Below, one piece after another: positions 7,740 to 15,860 of a stretch of 64,000 nt of DNA. Source of the stretch: Rhodococcus sp. IEGM 1381 (GTDB lineage Bacteria > Actinomycetota > Actinomycetes > Mycobacteriales > Mycobacteriaceae); contig NZ_JASHKQ010000001.1 in NCBI RefSeq assembly GCF_030056795.1, positions 434,001 through 498,000 of the forward strand, given 5' to 3'. The position numbers and the translations under genes are program-made. Position 1 is the stretch's first letter; each line of letters begins with the position of its first letter. The notes beneath the pieces were generated by a model. The model made no database searches. It had not been told where the DNA came from and was given only the letters and a program-made list of their open reading frames with translations.

Positions 7740-10018
7740 CCGCCGTCGAACTTCCGCGCACCACCGGGCATGCCGCGCTGACCGACCCGCCCTTCGCCCG
7801 CACCCTCGCCCTCGGCAACACCGACTGGAACCTGTGGCGAACAGCCAATCTGCGCAGCGCAGGCTTCTCTGCCGACGGCCTCGACGTCTTCGGTGGGCCG
7901 TCCGTCACCACCGAGGCGGAGTTCACCGCTTCCCGCGACGACGAGGAAGCTCGTCTGACGGCCCTGGTAGAGCGCGAGGATTTCGTCACCGCACTGGTGT
8001 GGCAGAACCGCGGTGCCTGGCGCCAAATTGCTAGTCCGTTCTGTGGATCGCCGTCCAAGCGTCGACAGCGTCTGCGATCACTTGCCCTGTACTGGCAGCG
8101 TTATTGCGGAAAAGCGGAAACCATCGGCTATTTCGGCCCCGGAGCGTGGGTGGAGCTGGGTGAGAGCACCGACGGAGAGTTCGAGCACGGCCCGCAGCTG
8201 ATCCACGAGCGCCGCACCTTCCTCGAGGCCTGGGCTGCCGCGGCCATCGGCGCAGCGTGGTCCCGAGACGAGCAGATCCGACGCTGGCTCCCGCCGTACC
8301 TGCGCCCAGATGTCGCAGTCGATACGGATCGGTCACAGGCCCGATCGGGATCGCGCCGCATCCGGCTCGCCGAGGACGACCTCCGCATCGTGCTCCGCTG
8401 TGACGGGCACGCCACCATCGACCGGATAGCCGACGAACTCGCACTCGACGCCACGGCAGTGGAGACGGCAGTGCGCAAGCTCGTTCGGCGCAAGGTACTG
8501 AACTGGGACGCCAGAATTCCGACCACCGCCGACGCTCACCGCATCCTCGAGTCCCGCGTATTCCGCATCGCCGACGCCTCCGTGGCGGCCCGCTGCCTTC
8601 GCGATCTCGCGGACATCGACGGTGGGCTGCGGGCGGTCTCGGAGGCAGGCACGCCGGATGCTCTCGACGCTGCTCTCACCGCACTTTCGGCCGACTTCGA
8701 GCGAATCACCGAGGTGAAAGCACATCGCGCCGAGGCGAAGTCGTACGCAGCCCGCAGCGTCTGCTTCGAGGACGCGGCCCGCGATGTGACCATGACCATC
8801 GGTACCGCTGCGCTGGCCCCGCATGCCGACGCTCTTGCACTCATCGCCGACGCCGCGCGGTGGTTCACCGATCGCCTCGCCTACTACGTCGTCGCCGAGA
8901 TCGACGAGATCATCGACCGCGCGGCCCGCGGCGATCTGACATCGATCACTCTTGCCGAGGTATGGCCCCGCACCATGACGGTGTTCTGGGGCGAGGGCGC
9001 GGGCATCGACCGCGCTCGCCGTGAACTCGCCGACCGGTGGTCGCAGTCGATCGGCCTCGAACCGGGCGAGCTGGATGGTGCTGTCATCCAGCGCAGCGCG
9101 GCCGAACTGACGGCACGGGCCGCATTCACCGATCTCACCGGTACCGCGGTGGATCTGCCGCACAGCCCTGATCTTCAGTTCGTCGCCGAGAACGCCGATC
9201 GGCTACTGGCCGGTGACTCCACTGCGATTCTCGGCGAGATGCACGCCGCCCTGGTCTCGCTGGACGTGCCGGTGTTCACGTGGAACCTGGGAGCCGCAGA
9301 CGACTTCCGCGACACCATCAACGCCGTCTCGAGGGTCCGCAGGCTGGTCCCGCTGCTGCCATCGACGTGGGAACGCAACACCGGCCGGTTCGTACCTACC
9401 ACGTGCGGCCACGACGAGACGTCGATCGGCTTCACCAATGCCGCTGCGCGCGAGCCTCGGTCGGTGGTGGCGGCGTCGGACATTCGCTTCGACCGAACCG
9501 AGGGGCACACGTTCGTGGTGCTGCCCGACGGACGCCGATTCACCCTCGCCGAAGCCTTCGCCGTACCACTGTCGATCGTCGCAGCCGACGGCTTCAAGGT
9601 TGGGCTGCACGGACAGAAGACTCCCCGGCTCGAGGTCGATCGTACGGTGGTGTTCCGGCAGACCTGGCGCAGTCCGTTCGCCGAACTCGCTCTGCCCACC
9701 AAAACGGTTGCGTGGCAGGACTTCGCGGCCGTCACCCGTTGGCGACGCCAGCTGGGACTACCCAACCGGGTGTACGCGAAGGTGCCGGGCGAGACCAAGC
9801 CGCTCTATCTCGACCTCGACAGCCCGACACTGGTGGCGGCGTTCGTCCATCAGGTCCGGCGCCAGCAGCACCGACTCGATCCGATCGTCGTCACCGAATG
9901 CTTGCCCGAACCGGGCAATTCTTGGCTCGCCGATGCAGTCGGGCACCGCTACGTCAGCGAGATTCGCCTGCAGATGCTGCCGGCGACATCTCCCCCGAGA
10001 ACCGGAGGTGCATCATGA
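7736..10018 (+). CDS. LanB-like protein (lantibiotic dehydratase glutamylation-domain type)
   Basis: A 760-aa protein of the class I lantibiotic dehydratase N-terminal family. Family hallmarks are LWRTANLRSAGF near residue 33, QRYCGKAETIGYFGP at 121-135, and LPNRVYAKVPGE followed by LYLDLDSP near residue 675. Full LanB enzymes are about 1000 aa with a C-terminal glutamate-elimination domain; here the protein ends after the tRNA-dependent part. Such short relatives include split dehydratases and peptide aminoacyl-tRNA ligases. LanKC normally performs its own dehydration, so I infer a non-canonical aminoacyl-tRNA-dependent role. The GTG start overlaps the preceding stop; the frame stays open far upstream but is antiparallel noise over the aminotransferase. 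Confidence 0.78.
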   Translation: MTAVELPRTTGHAALTDPPFARTLALGNTDWNLWRTANLRSAGFSADGLDVFGGPSVTTEAEFTASRDDEEARLTALVEREDFVTALVWQNRGAWRQIASPFCGSPSKRRQRLRSLALYWQRYCGKAETIGYFGPGAWVELGESTDGEFEHGPQLIHERRTFLEAWAAAAIGAAWSRDEQIRRWLPPYLRPDVAVDTDRSQARSGSRRIRLAEDDLRIVLRCDGHATIDRIADELALDATAVETAVRKLVRRKVLNWDARIPTTADAHRILESRVFRIADASVAARCLRDLADIDGGLRAVSEAGTPDALDAALTALSADFERITEVKAHRAEAKSYAARSVCFEDAARDVTMTIGTAALAPHADALALIADAARWFTDRLAYYVVAEIDEIIDRAARGDLTSITLAEVWPRTMTVFWGEGAGIDRARRELADRWSQSIGLEPGELDGAVIQRSAAELTARAAFTDLTGTAVDLPHSPDLQFVAENADRLLAGDSTAILGEMHAALVSLDVPVFTWNLGAADDFRDTINAVSRVRRLVPLLPSTWERNTGRFVPTTCGHDETSIGFTNAAAREPRSVVAASDIRFDRTEGHTFVVLPDGRRFTLAEAFAVPLSIVAADGFKVGLHGQKTPRLEVDRTVVFRQTWRSPFAELALPTKTVAWQDFAAVTRWRRQLGLPNRVYAKVPGETKPLYLDLDSPTLVAAFVHQVRRQQHRLDPIVVTECLPEPGNSWLADAVGHRYVSEIRLQMLPATSPPRTGGAS

Positions 10019-11073
10019 CCGTAATTCTGGACGGCACAGCAACCCGACATCCGATCAGCCCCGTGCACGACGGCATCGTCGCTGCGATCGGCTCGACCCC
10101 CATGGTCCGACTGGACCGACTGTTTCGCACCGTGTCCGCCAGCGTTCTCGCCAAGGTCGAACGCGCCAATCCCGGTGGTAGCACCAAGGATCGACCGGCG
10201 CGTGAAATGGTCGAGGCAGCCCTGGCAGAGGGACGTGCTGTTCCCGGCGTCACCACGATCGTCGAATCCAGTTCGGGCAACCTCGGTGTCGCGCTCGCGC
10301 TGGTGTGCGCCTATCACCGCCTCGGTCTGCACGTGGTGACCGATCCGAAGGCATCGCACACCAACCTCGCGATCATGCGGGCACTGGGCGCACAGGTGGA
10401 GATCGTCACCGAACGCGACCGCGCCACCGGCGAGTTCCTACCTACCAGGCTGCTCCGGGTCCAGGAGCTGCTGGCGTCCACGCCCGGCGCACTGTGCCTC
10501 GACCAATACAACAATCCCAGCGGAGCGGCCGCGCACAGGAGAACAGCACGCGAAATCGTCGATGCAACAGGGGAACCCGATGTGTTGTTCGTGGCGGCCG
10601 GATCCTGCGGTTCGCTCCGCGGCATCGCAGATCACCTTCGCAGCAGCGGAGCCCACACGCGCATCGTGGCTGTCGATGCCTGCGGCAGCGCCATCTTCGG
10701 TTCGGTGGCACCGCCCGCCCCGGACTACGGGCGCACCCTCCCGGGACATGGATCCACCATGGTGCCCGGTCATTTCCGAGACGATCTGGCCGACGACGTG
10801 GTATTCGTCACCGACGCCGAGTGCGTGGCCGCGTGCCGCCTGCTCGCCGAGCGAGAGGCGATCCTCGCCGGTGGCTCGTCCGGTGCGGTGATCGCGGCCA
10901 TCGCCGCATACCTGCCTCGACTACCGGCAGGCAGCACCGTCGTGACAATCCTGCCCGATGGCGGTGACCGATACCTGCACTCGATCTACGACGACGCGTG
11001 GGTCCAGAACCACATCGGAATACCGGCGGTACTCGCCGCATCCACCCGACTCGAGGAGTTGCTTCGACGATGA
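10015..11073 (+). CDS. SbnA-like N-(2-amino-2-carboxyethyl)-L-glutamate synthase
   Basis: A 352-aa PLP enzyme of the cysteine synthase family. The PLP Lys is K58 in NPGGSTKDRPA, the phosphate-region motif is ESSSGNLGVALA, and the C-terminal AGGSSGAV loop is present. The pairing with an ornithine-cyclodeaminase-like gene 4 bases downstream is diagnostic of 2,3-diaminopropionate synthesis: SbnA joins O-phospho-L-serine and L-glutamate, then SbnB oxidatively splits the adduct to L-diaminopropionate and 2-oxoglutarate. I therefore call it SbnA-like rather than a cysteine synthase. ATGA overlaps join it to both neighbours. It likely feeds diaminopropionate to the cluster product. Confidence 0.82.
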   Translation: MTVILDGTATRHPISPVHDGIVAAIGSTPMVRLDRLFRTVSASVLAKVERANPGGSTKDRPAREMVEAALAEGRAVPGVTTIVESSSGNLGVALALVCAYHRLGLHVVTDPKASHTNLAIMRALGAQVEIVTERDRATGEFLPTRLLRVQELLASTPGALCLDQYNNPSGAAAHRRTAREIVDATGEPDVLFVAAGSCGSLRGIADHLRSSGAHTRIVAVDACGSAIFGSVAPPAPDYGRTLPGHGSTMVPGHFRDDLADDVVFVTDAECVAACRLLAEREAILAGGSSGAVIAAIAAYLPRLPAGSTVVTILPDGGDRYLHSIYDDAWVQNHIGIPAVLAASTRLEELLRR

Positions 11074-12107
11074 AACTGATGACCGCAGACGATGTGCACC
11101 GCGCACTGGCGGACTCCGAGATGGCAGTACTGCATGCCGTCCAATCTGCTTACATCGCCCATGATCTGGGTCAATCCGACCTGCCGTTCTCGGCATTCGT
11201 ACGGCCGATCGACCAACCTGGCACACGCTTCATCGCTCTGCCCGCCTATCTCGGTGGGGACCAGCCCCTCGCAGGTGTCAAATGGGTGTCGTCGTTTCCG
11301 CACAATGTGGACACCGGCCGTCAGCGGGCCTCGTCCCTGGTGCTCCTGTCGGGTCTCGACACCGGCTACCCACGCGCAATCGTGGAAGGCAGCAGAATCA
11401 ACGCCTGGCGTACCGCGGCCTCAGCGGCGCTGGCCAGTATGACGCTGCGAGCCGGACAACCCGTCACGACGATCGGAGTGATCGGCTGCGGAACCATTGC
11501 ACTCGAACAGGTTCGGTTCCTTCGCGTCGCTCATCCCGAGGCACACACGGCCCTGCTGTTCGACCACGACCCCCACCGGGCCCGGCAATTCGGGGACGTC
11601 ATCGGTCGCGAATTCCCTCAGTTGACACCCATCGTCGTCGACCGCGCCGAGCAGGTGATCCAGCGCGGTGACACAGTGGCCGTCACCACGACCGCGCCCG
11701 CCCCCTGGCTCACCCTCACTGCGTCGGCCAGGCCGACTGGCCAGGTGCTGCTGCACGTCTCGCTGCGAGATCTTACGGTCGCGTCGATTCTGTCCTCGCA
11801 CAACGTGGTCGACGACATCGAACACGTCAATCGGGAAAACACCTCGATTGCGTTGGCGGCGCAGCAGCAACCGGACCTGTCTTTCGTGCAGGGAACGCTC
11901 GGTTCGATCCTGCGCACAGGCACCTACCGGCCGGATCCAGCGGGAGTTGTGTTTTCTCCGTTCGGCCTCGGCATCCTCGACCTCGCCGTCGCGGCGCTGG
12001 TTCTCGAGCGATCGAGTCGCCTCGGTCTGGGGACCGAGGTTCCCGGCTTCGACCCGCCCGAACACATCGTGGCGGGAACCATCAATTCGACAGGAGCACG
12101 CTCATGA
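11070..12107 (+). CDS. SbnB-like dehydrogenase (2,3-diaminopropionate formation)
   Basis: A 345-aa protein of the ornithine cyclodeaminase/mu-crystallin family. The Rossmann motif is GVIGCGTIALEQ near residue 140, and the GSRINAWRTAASAALA segment is characteristic of the family. Beside an SbnA-like synthase it should act as SbnB: NAD-dependent oxidation and hydrolysis of the aminocarboxyethyl-glutamate adduct, releasing L-2,3-diaminopropionate. It is linked by ATGA overlaps on both sides. Without its partner it could be read as an imine reductase or cyclodeaminase, but the pairing makes that less likely. Confidence 0.82.
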   Translation: MKLMTADDVHRALADSEMAVLHAVQSAYIAHDLGQSDLPFSAFVRPIDQPGTRFIALPAYLGGDQPLAGVKWVSSFPHNVDTGRQRASSLVLLSGLDTGYPRAIVEGSRINAWRTAASAALASMTLRAGQPVTTIGVIGCGTIALEQVRFLRVAHPEAHTALLFDHDPHRARQFGDVIGREFPQLTPIVVDRAEQVIQRGDTVAVTTTAPAPWLTLTASARPTGQVLLHVSLRDLTVASILSSHNVVDDIEHVNRENTSIALAAQQQPDLSFVQGTLGSILRTGTYRPDPAGVVFSPFGLGILDLAVAALVLERSSRLGLGTEVPGFDPPEHIVAGTINSTGARS

Positions 12108-12862
12108 CCGACACCCCCGTGGCCGACCGCCCGCCCGTCGCACTCGTGACGGGAGGATCGCGCGGCATCGGAGCCGCCGTGGCGATCGGACTCGCCGAAG
12201 CAGGATGCGACGTGATCATCAACTACCGCAGCAGTTCCGAGGACGCCGAGAAGGTCGCCGAGTCCGTCCGTGAGCGCGGACGCGAAGCCACCACCATCGC
12301 CGCCGACGTATCCGACGAGACCGCCGTGATCGCGATGTTCCGCGAGATCCGTTCCCGCTTCGGTAGACTCGACGTCGCGGTCCTCAATTCCGGCATCACC
12401 GCCGACGGCCACTTCGCGACGATGAGTGCCCGCAAGTGGGACTCCGTCATCGCCACCAACCTGACCGGCACATTCCTCACCGCCCGCGAGACCACGAAGC
12501 TCATGTTCTCCACCGGCGGCGCGATCGTGATGATCAGCTCCACGAGTGGCGTCGCCGGCAGGGCCGGTCAGGGCAACTACGCCGCCAGCAAGGGCGGCAT
12601 CATCTCGATGGCGAAGTCCCTCGCTGCCGAGGTAGCCGGACGCGGGATTCGCGTGAACGTCGTCGCCCCCGGATTCATCGAGACCGACATGGTCCGCGCG
12701 GTGCCCAAGGCCATGCGCGAGAACGCCCGAAACGCAATCCCGCTGCAGCGCTTCGGTACTGCCGCTGAAGTCGCCCAGGCAGTCGTCTTTCTCGGCATGC
12801 CGACCTCGTCCTACATCACCGGCAAGGTCCTCACCGTCGACGGCGGCATGATCGCCGCCTGA
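12104..12862 (+). CDS. 3-oxoacyl-ACP reductase (FabG-like ketoreductase)
   Basis: A 252-aa short-chain dehydrogenase. The NADPH motif is TGGSRGIG (16-23), with NSG (95-97) in place of NAG, catalytic Ser146, and YxxxK at Tyr159/Lys163. The C-terminal ITGKVLTVDGG is typical of FabG. It should reduce the beta-keto group on the carrier protein after each KS/CLF condensation. It starts in an ATGA overlap with the SbnB-like gene. The carrier and dehydratase follow directly, which makes a KR-ACP-DH module of a reducing type II system. Confidence 0.87.
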   Translation: MTDTPVADRPPVALVTGGSRGIGAAVAIGLAEAGCDVIINYRSSSEDAEKVAESVRERGREATTIAADVSDETAVIAMFREIRSRFGRLDVAVLNSGITADGHFATMSARKWDSVIATNLTGTFLTARETTKLMFSTGGAIVMISSTSGVAGRAGQGNYAASKGGIISMAKSLAAEVAGRGIRVNVVAPGFIETDMVRAVPKAMRENARNAIPLQRFGTAAEVAQAVVFLGMPTSSYITGKVLTVDGGMIAA

Positions 12863-12919
12863 CCCAACTACCCCCCATCGATCCACGAAGTTCGACCCAA
12901 CCATCCGGAAGGAACCACC

Positions 12920-13210
12920 ATGACCACCGCAACCCGCTCCTCCACTCGCGCCGCAGCCACCGAGCGCCTCGCCCTGAACAACCGGCTCAAGGAACTCATC
13001 ATCGACCGCCTGGGTCTGCAGACCTCGCCGGAACTGGTGTCGGACAACCAGCCTCTGTTCGGCCGCGGTATCGAGCTCGACTCGTTGGACACTCTCGAGC
13101 TCGTCGTGGCCGTGGCCGCCGAGTTCGAGGTGGACATCACCGACGACGACACCAAGGCGTTCGGCTCCATCAACGCCATGGTCGATCACATCGTCGATCG
13201 GACGCAGTGA
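12920..13210 (+). CDS. Acyl carrier protein (chain elongation)
   Basis: A 96-aa carrier protein. After a Ser/Thr/Ala-rich N-terminal extension of about 18 residues comes a carrier fold with the attachment site ELDSLDTLEL (Ser55) and the later VDITDDD and AMVDHIVD segments. It lies between the ketoreductase and the dehydratase and its stop codon overlaps the dehydratase start (TGATG), so it is the likely carrier during elongation. GGAAGG precedes the ATG. It differs clearly from the ligase-coupled carrier at 6238. Confidence 0.87.
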   Translation: MTTATRSSTRAAATERLALNNRLKELIIDRLGLQTSPELVSDNQPLFGRGIELDSLDTLELVVAVAAEFEVDITDDDTKAFGSINAMVDHIVDRTQ

Positions 13211-13725
13211 TGAGCGCTCCCACAATCGATTCCACCGCGCAGCGTTCTTCGACGCAGAAGACCCGGACACTGAGTTTCGGAATCGACGACATCCAACGGA
13301 TGCTGCCGCATCGGTGGCCGATGTTGATGATCGACCGGGCCTATGACGTCGTACCGGGGAAGTCCGGCCGCGGCATCAAGGCCGTCTCGGTCAACGAGCC
13401 CTACTTCGCCGGCCACTACCCCGGGCACTCGATCATGCCGGGCGTCATGATCGTCGAGGCCATGGCCCAGCTGGTGGCCGTCGTGTATGTGGCCGAGAGT
13501 CTGGAGAAGTCCATCGGCGACGAGAACCCGGCCGACGGCGTCGGCTATCTCGGTTCGATCCGGGCCATGAAGTTCAATCGCCTGGTCGTGCCAGGAGACA
13601 TGCTCGAACTCGGTGCTCGCCTCGGTGCCAAGCTCGGTGGGTTGCGTTCCGTCGATGTCACGGCGTCGGTGGACGGCAAGCCGGTTGCGGCAGGCTCTCT
13701 CGTGGTGACCGAGGGGCGGGGGTGA
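13210..13725 (+). CDS. 3-hydroxyacyl-ACP dehydratase (FabZ-like)
   Basis: A 171-aa single hot-dog protein matching FabZ. The catalytic motif is PYFAGHYPGHSIMPG with His69, then IVEAMAQ with Glu83 on the central helix. The MLPHRWPMLMIDR segment is the usual FabZ N terminus. It dehydrates 3-hydroxyacyl-ACP to trans-2-enoyl-ACP. I use the ATG at 13210, which overlaps the preceding TGA by one base; a GTG at 13207 is also possible. No enoyl reductase occurs anywhere in the cluster, so the double bond may be kept or a host enzyme used. Confidence 0.88.
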   Translation: MSAPTIDSTAQRSSTQKTRTLSFGIDDIQRMLPHRWPMLMIDRAYDVVPGKSGRGIKAVSVNEPYFAGHYPGHSIMPGVMIVEAMAQLVAVVYVAESLEKSIGDENPADGVGYLGSIRAMKFNRLVVPGDMLELGARLGAKLGGLRSVDVTASVDGKPVAAGSLVVTEGRG

Positions 13726-13726
13726 C

Positions 13727-15817
13727 ATGAGCACCGGGTCGCACACCTCCATCAGACCGTTCACCCCCGACGACGCAGATCGCGTTGCCACCCTGCTCAC
13801 CGCACGAGCGGATTCACCCAATCGCGTCACCGGGGGAATCACCGGCACAGATGTTCTTCGCGAACTCGAATTGCGCCGAACAGTAGCGTTTTTCGTGGCA
13901 GAGGACACCTCGGGTGACAGAACCGAGCTGTACGGCACCCTCGGTCTGTTTCGCACGTCGGGTCGACGCACCACCGCACCCCGCGAGGTCATAGCCGACA
14001 TGTTCTACCTCGCACCGGGTCGGCGCGGCGGGACGGCCACCGGCCGACTCTTCGCGGCTGCCCTGGAGGCGGTGTTCGACGCCGGCTACGACGTCCTACG
14101 GCTGACGGTCAATCCCGCCAATACGACAGCGTTCTCGCTCTACCGCCGCGTCGGCAGCGTCTGCCTGCGGCACACTGTCGCAGGGGCCGACGGAAACGTC
14201 GAACTCGTCAACCACGTCCCGCTCGTCCTGCGTACCATTGCACCCCATCTCGACGACACCGCGCGGGCGGCGCTGCGAGCGATCACCTCGTTCGGATCGG
14301 TGACTGCCCCGCGCGGCACCGATCTCGGTCAGGATCTCGAGACGGTCGACGAAATGTCCTTCGTGCGATACCGGCTGCGGTTCGGCGGGTATACGGTCGA
14401 CGCAATCGTGGATCCACTGCACAACGTAGTCGATCGAGCGGTCGTGACCGACCCGGGCGGGTCCGAACACGTTCTGAACCTGCCGATCGTGCCGCGGCCG
14501 AAAATGATCGAGTCCACGTCCGTCGAAGTGACGGCCGGGTCGATCAGGGCAACGGTCGATACCCGCGACGGGCTATTTCGGATGTTCGACGACCGAGCCG
14601 GCATCACCGGCCCACTGCTGACCTCGACCCTGCCGAATCTGCACGACGATCATCTCTCTGGGTGGCGTGACTCTCAGCCACGCATCCTCGATGTGCAGGC
14701 TATCGGGCACACCATCGTAGTGCAGGAACGCAGTGAGAACATCACGTTACGAGCCGAATTCGAGGTCTCCCCCGACGGAGTGCGCCGCACGTACACACTG
14801 GGCTGCGTCGGCGATTCTCGGTCCGAGTGGCAGGCAGAGCTGTTCGATACAGTCGGCCTCCGGCATGGCACCGTAGATGTCGGCGACGGTCCGGCTCTGA
14901 TCGCATCCGGTGTCGAGCTGCGGGATTCCTCCGAGATACCCTCGGCTGCAGTAAAACTCGATCCGGACGTGGACCTGATCTGGCAGGACTCTTCCCGCGG
15001 GGTCGTATTGCGCTGCAACGGAATCCGCGGCGGCGGATTGGTAACGGGCACGCTACTAGCCCATCGAGTGGAACTGGGCACGCAGACACTCGCCGTCACA
15101 GTGGAGGCCTCGGTCCCGAGGCCCACGGCGCTGCTTCCGGCCTCATCGCTCGTCGAGGCCGCGTTGCCGGTCGAGGCGGTTCCGAACACGACGATCGCAC
15201 TGGACGTCGAACGCGGCGTACTGGCACGGTGGCGGCGGGACGGCAGCCGAGTGTTGTCCACCCCGTGGCCCCGCACGTCCGCGATCGGACCCAATCCTGC
15301 CCGCTCGGGTGGTCTCTGGATTACCGTTGAACCGGGTCGCACAGATCGAGATCATGGAATAGGCTGGGGTGCAGCACAATCCACGCGATGGACTCGGCGC
15401 GGACAGTGGCTCGAAGGCCACGAAGGCCTGCTCCGATGGTCTGCTCGCCACCACACCGACTCCATTCACGATCTTCTCGCAGTCGAAGCCGACGTTCACG
15501 GATCGGGAGACGTTGTCGTCTGGTCGACACCGACCGTCGCTCGTGGAGCGTGCATCGGAGTCCGCGACGGATCTGGCCCCGAGAACCTGCTCGATGTCGA
15601 CCGTCGGTTCGAGATCTGGACCGACGAGCTCTCGGTTCCCACCGCAGCAGGCGTCACTCTGCGAATCAGGAACATCACCGGCCACGACCCGGAAATTCTC
15701 GTTCGTGCCACCTCGTCCGGACTCCTCGTCGGATGCGTCACCGCCGCGTCGGAACTTCCCGCATTGTGGGAATTCGACTGCACGGCAACAGCCTCGACCT
15801 TCTCCCTCGCCGGCTAG
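13727..15817 (+). CDS. GNAT acyltransferase fused to a large C-terminal domain of unknown function
   Basis: A 696-aa two-part protein. Residues about 5-165 form a GNAT domain: a beta strand DMFYLAPGRRGG leads into the acyl-CoA/Ppant pyrophosphate loop (R99-x-x-G-x-A104), followed by the NPANTTAFSLYRRVG helix of motif B. The remaining 500 residues are beta-rich and unfamiliar to me, with no transmembrane segment. In goadvionin biosynthesis a GNAT enzyme, GdvG, condenses the polyketide acyl chain with the peptide N terminus. By analogy this is my first candidate for the acyl-peptide ligase, with the C-terminal half perhaps binding carrier or peptide. That role is inference. It begins 1 base after the dehydratase stop. 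Confidence 0.65.
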   Translation: MSTGSHTSIRPFTPDDADRVATLLTARADSPNRVTGGITGTDVLRELELRRTVAFFVAEDTSGDRTELYGTLGLFRTSGRRTTAPREVIADMFYLAPGRRGGTATGRLFAAALEAVFDAGYDVLRLTVNPANTTAFSLYRRVGSVCLRHTVAGADGNVELVNHVPLVLRTIAPHLDDTARAALRAITSFGSVTAPRGTDLGQDLETVDEMSFVRYRLRFGGYTVDAIVDPLHNVVDRAVVTDPGGSEHVLNLPIVPRPKMIESTSVEVTAGSIRATVDTRDGLFRMFDDRAGITGPLLTSTLPNLHDDHLSGWRDSQPRILDVQAIGHTIVVQERSENITLRAEFEVSPDGVRRTYTLGCVGDSRSEWQAELFDTVGLRHGTVDVGDGPALIASGVELRDSSEIPSAAVKLDPDVDLIWQDSSRGVVLRCNGIRGGGLVTGTLLAHRVELGTQTLAVTVEASVPRPTALLPASSLVEAALPVEAVPNTTIALDVERGVLARWRRDGSRVLSTPWPRTSAIGPNPARSGGLWITVEPGRTDRDHGIGWGAAQSTRWTRRGQWLEGHEGLLRWSARHHTDSIHDLLAVEADVHGSGDVVVWSTPTVARGACIGVRDGSGPENLLDVDRRFEIWTDELSVPTAAGVTLRIRNITGHDPEILVRATSSGLLVGCVTAASELPALWEFDCTATASTFSLAG

Positions 15818-15860
15818 ACAGCACTACCAACCCATTCACAGCAACGAAAGGCCTACGACC

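Noticed and set aside
10015..11073. Ordinary cysteine synthase in sulfur metabolism.
   Set aside because: Tight coupling to an ornithine-cyclodeaminase-like gene inside a biosynthetic operon points to the SbnA/SbnB diaminopropionate pair instead.
11924..13270. A 448-codon minus-strand frame opposite the SbnB, ketoreductase and carrier genes.
   Set aside because: It is composed of Gly/Asp/His/Arg-rich shadow sequence with no domain, and the plus strand holds three well-supported genes.
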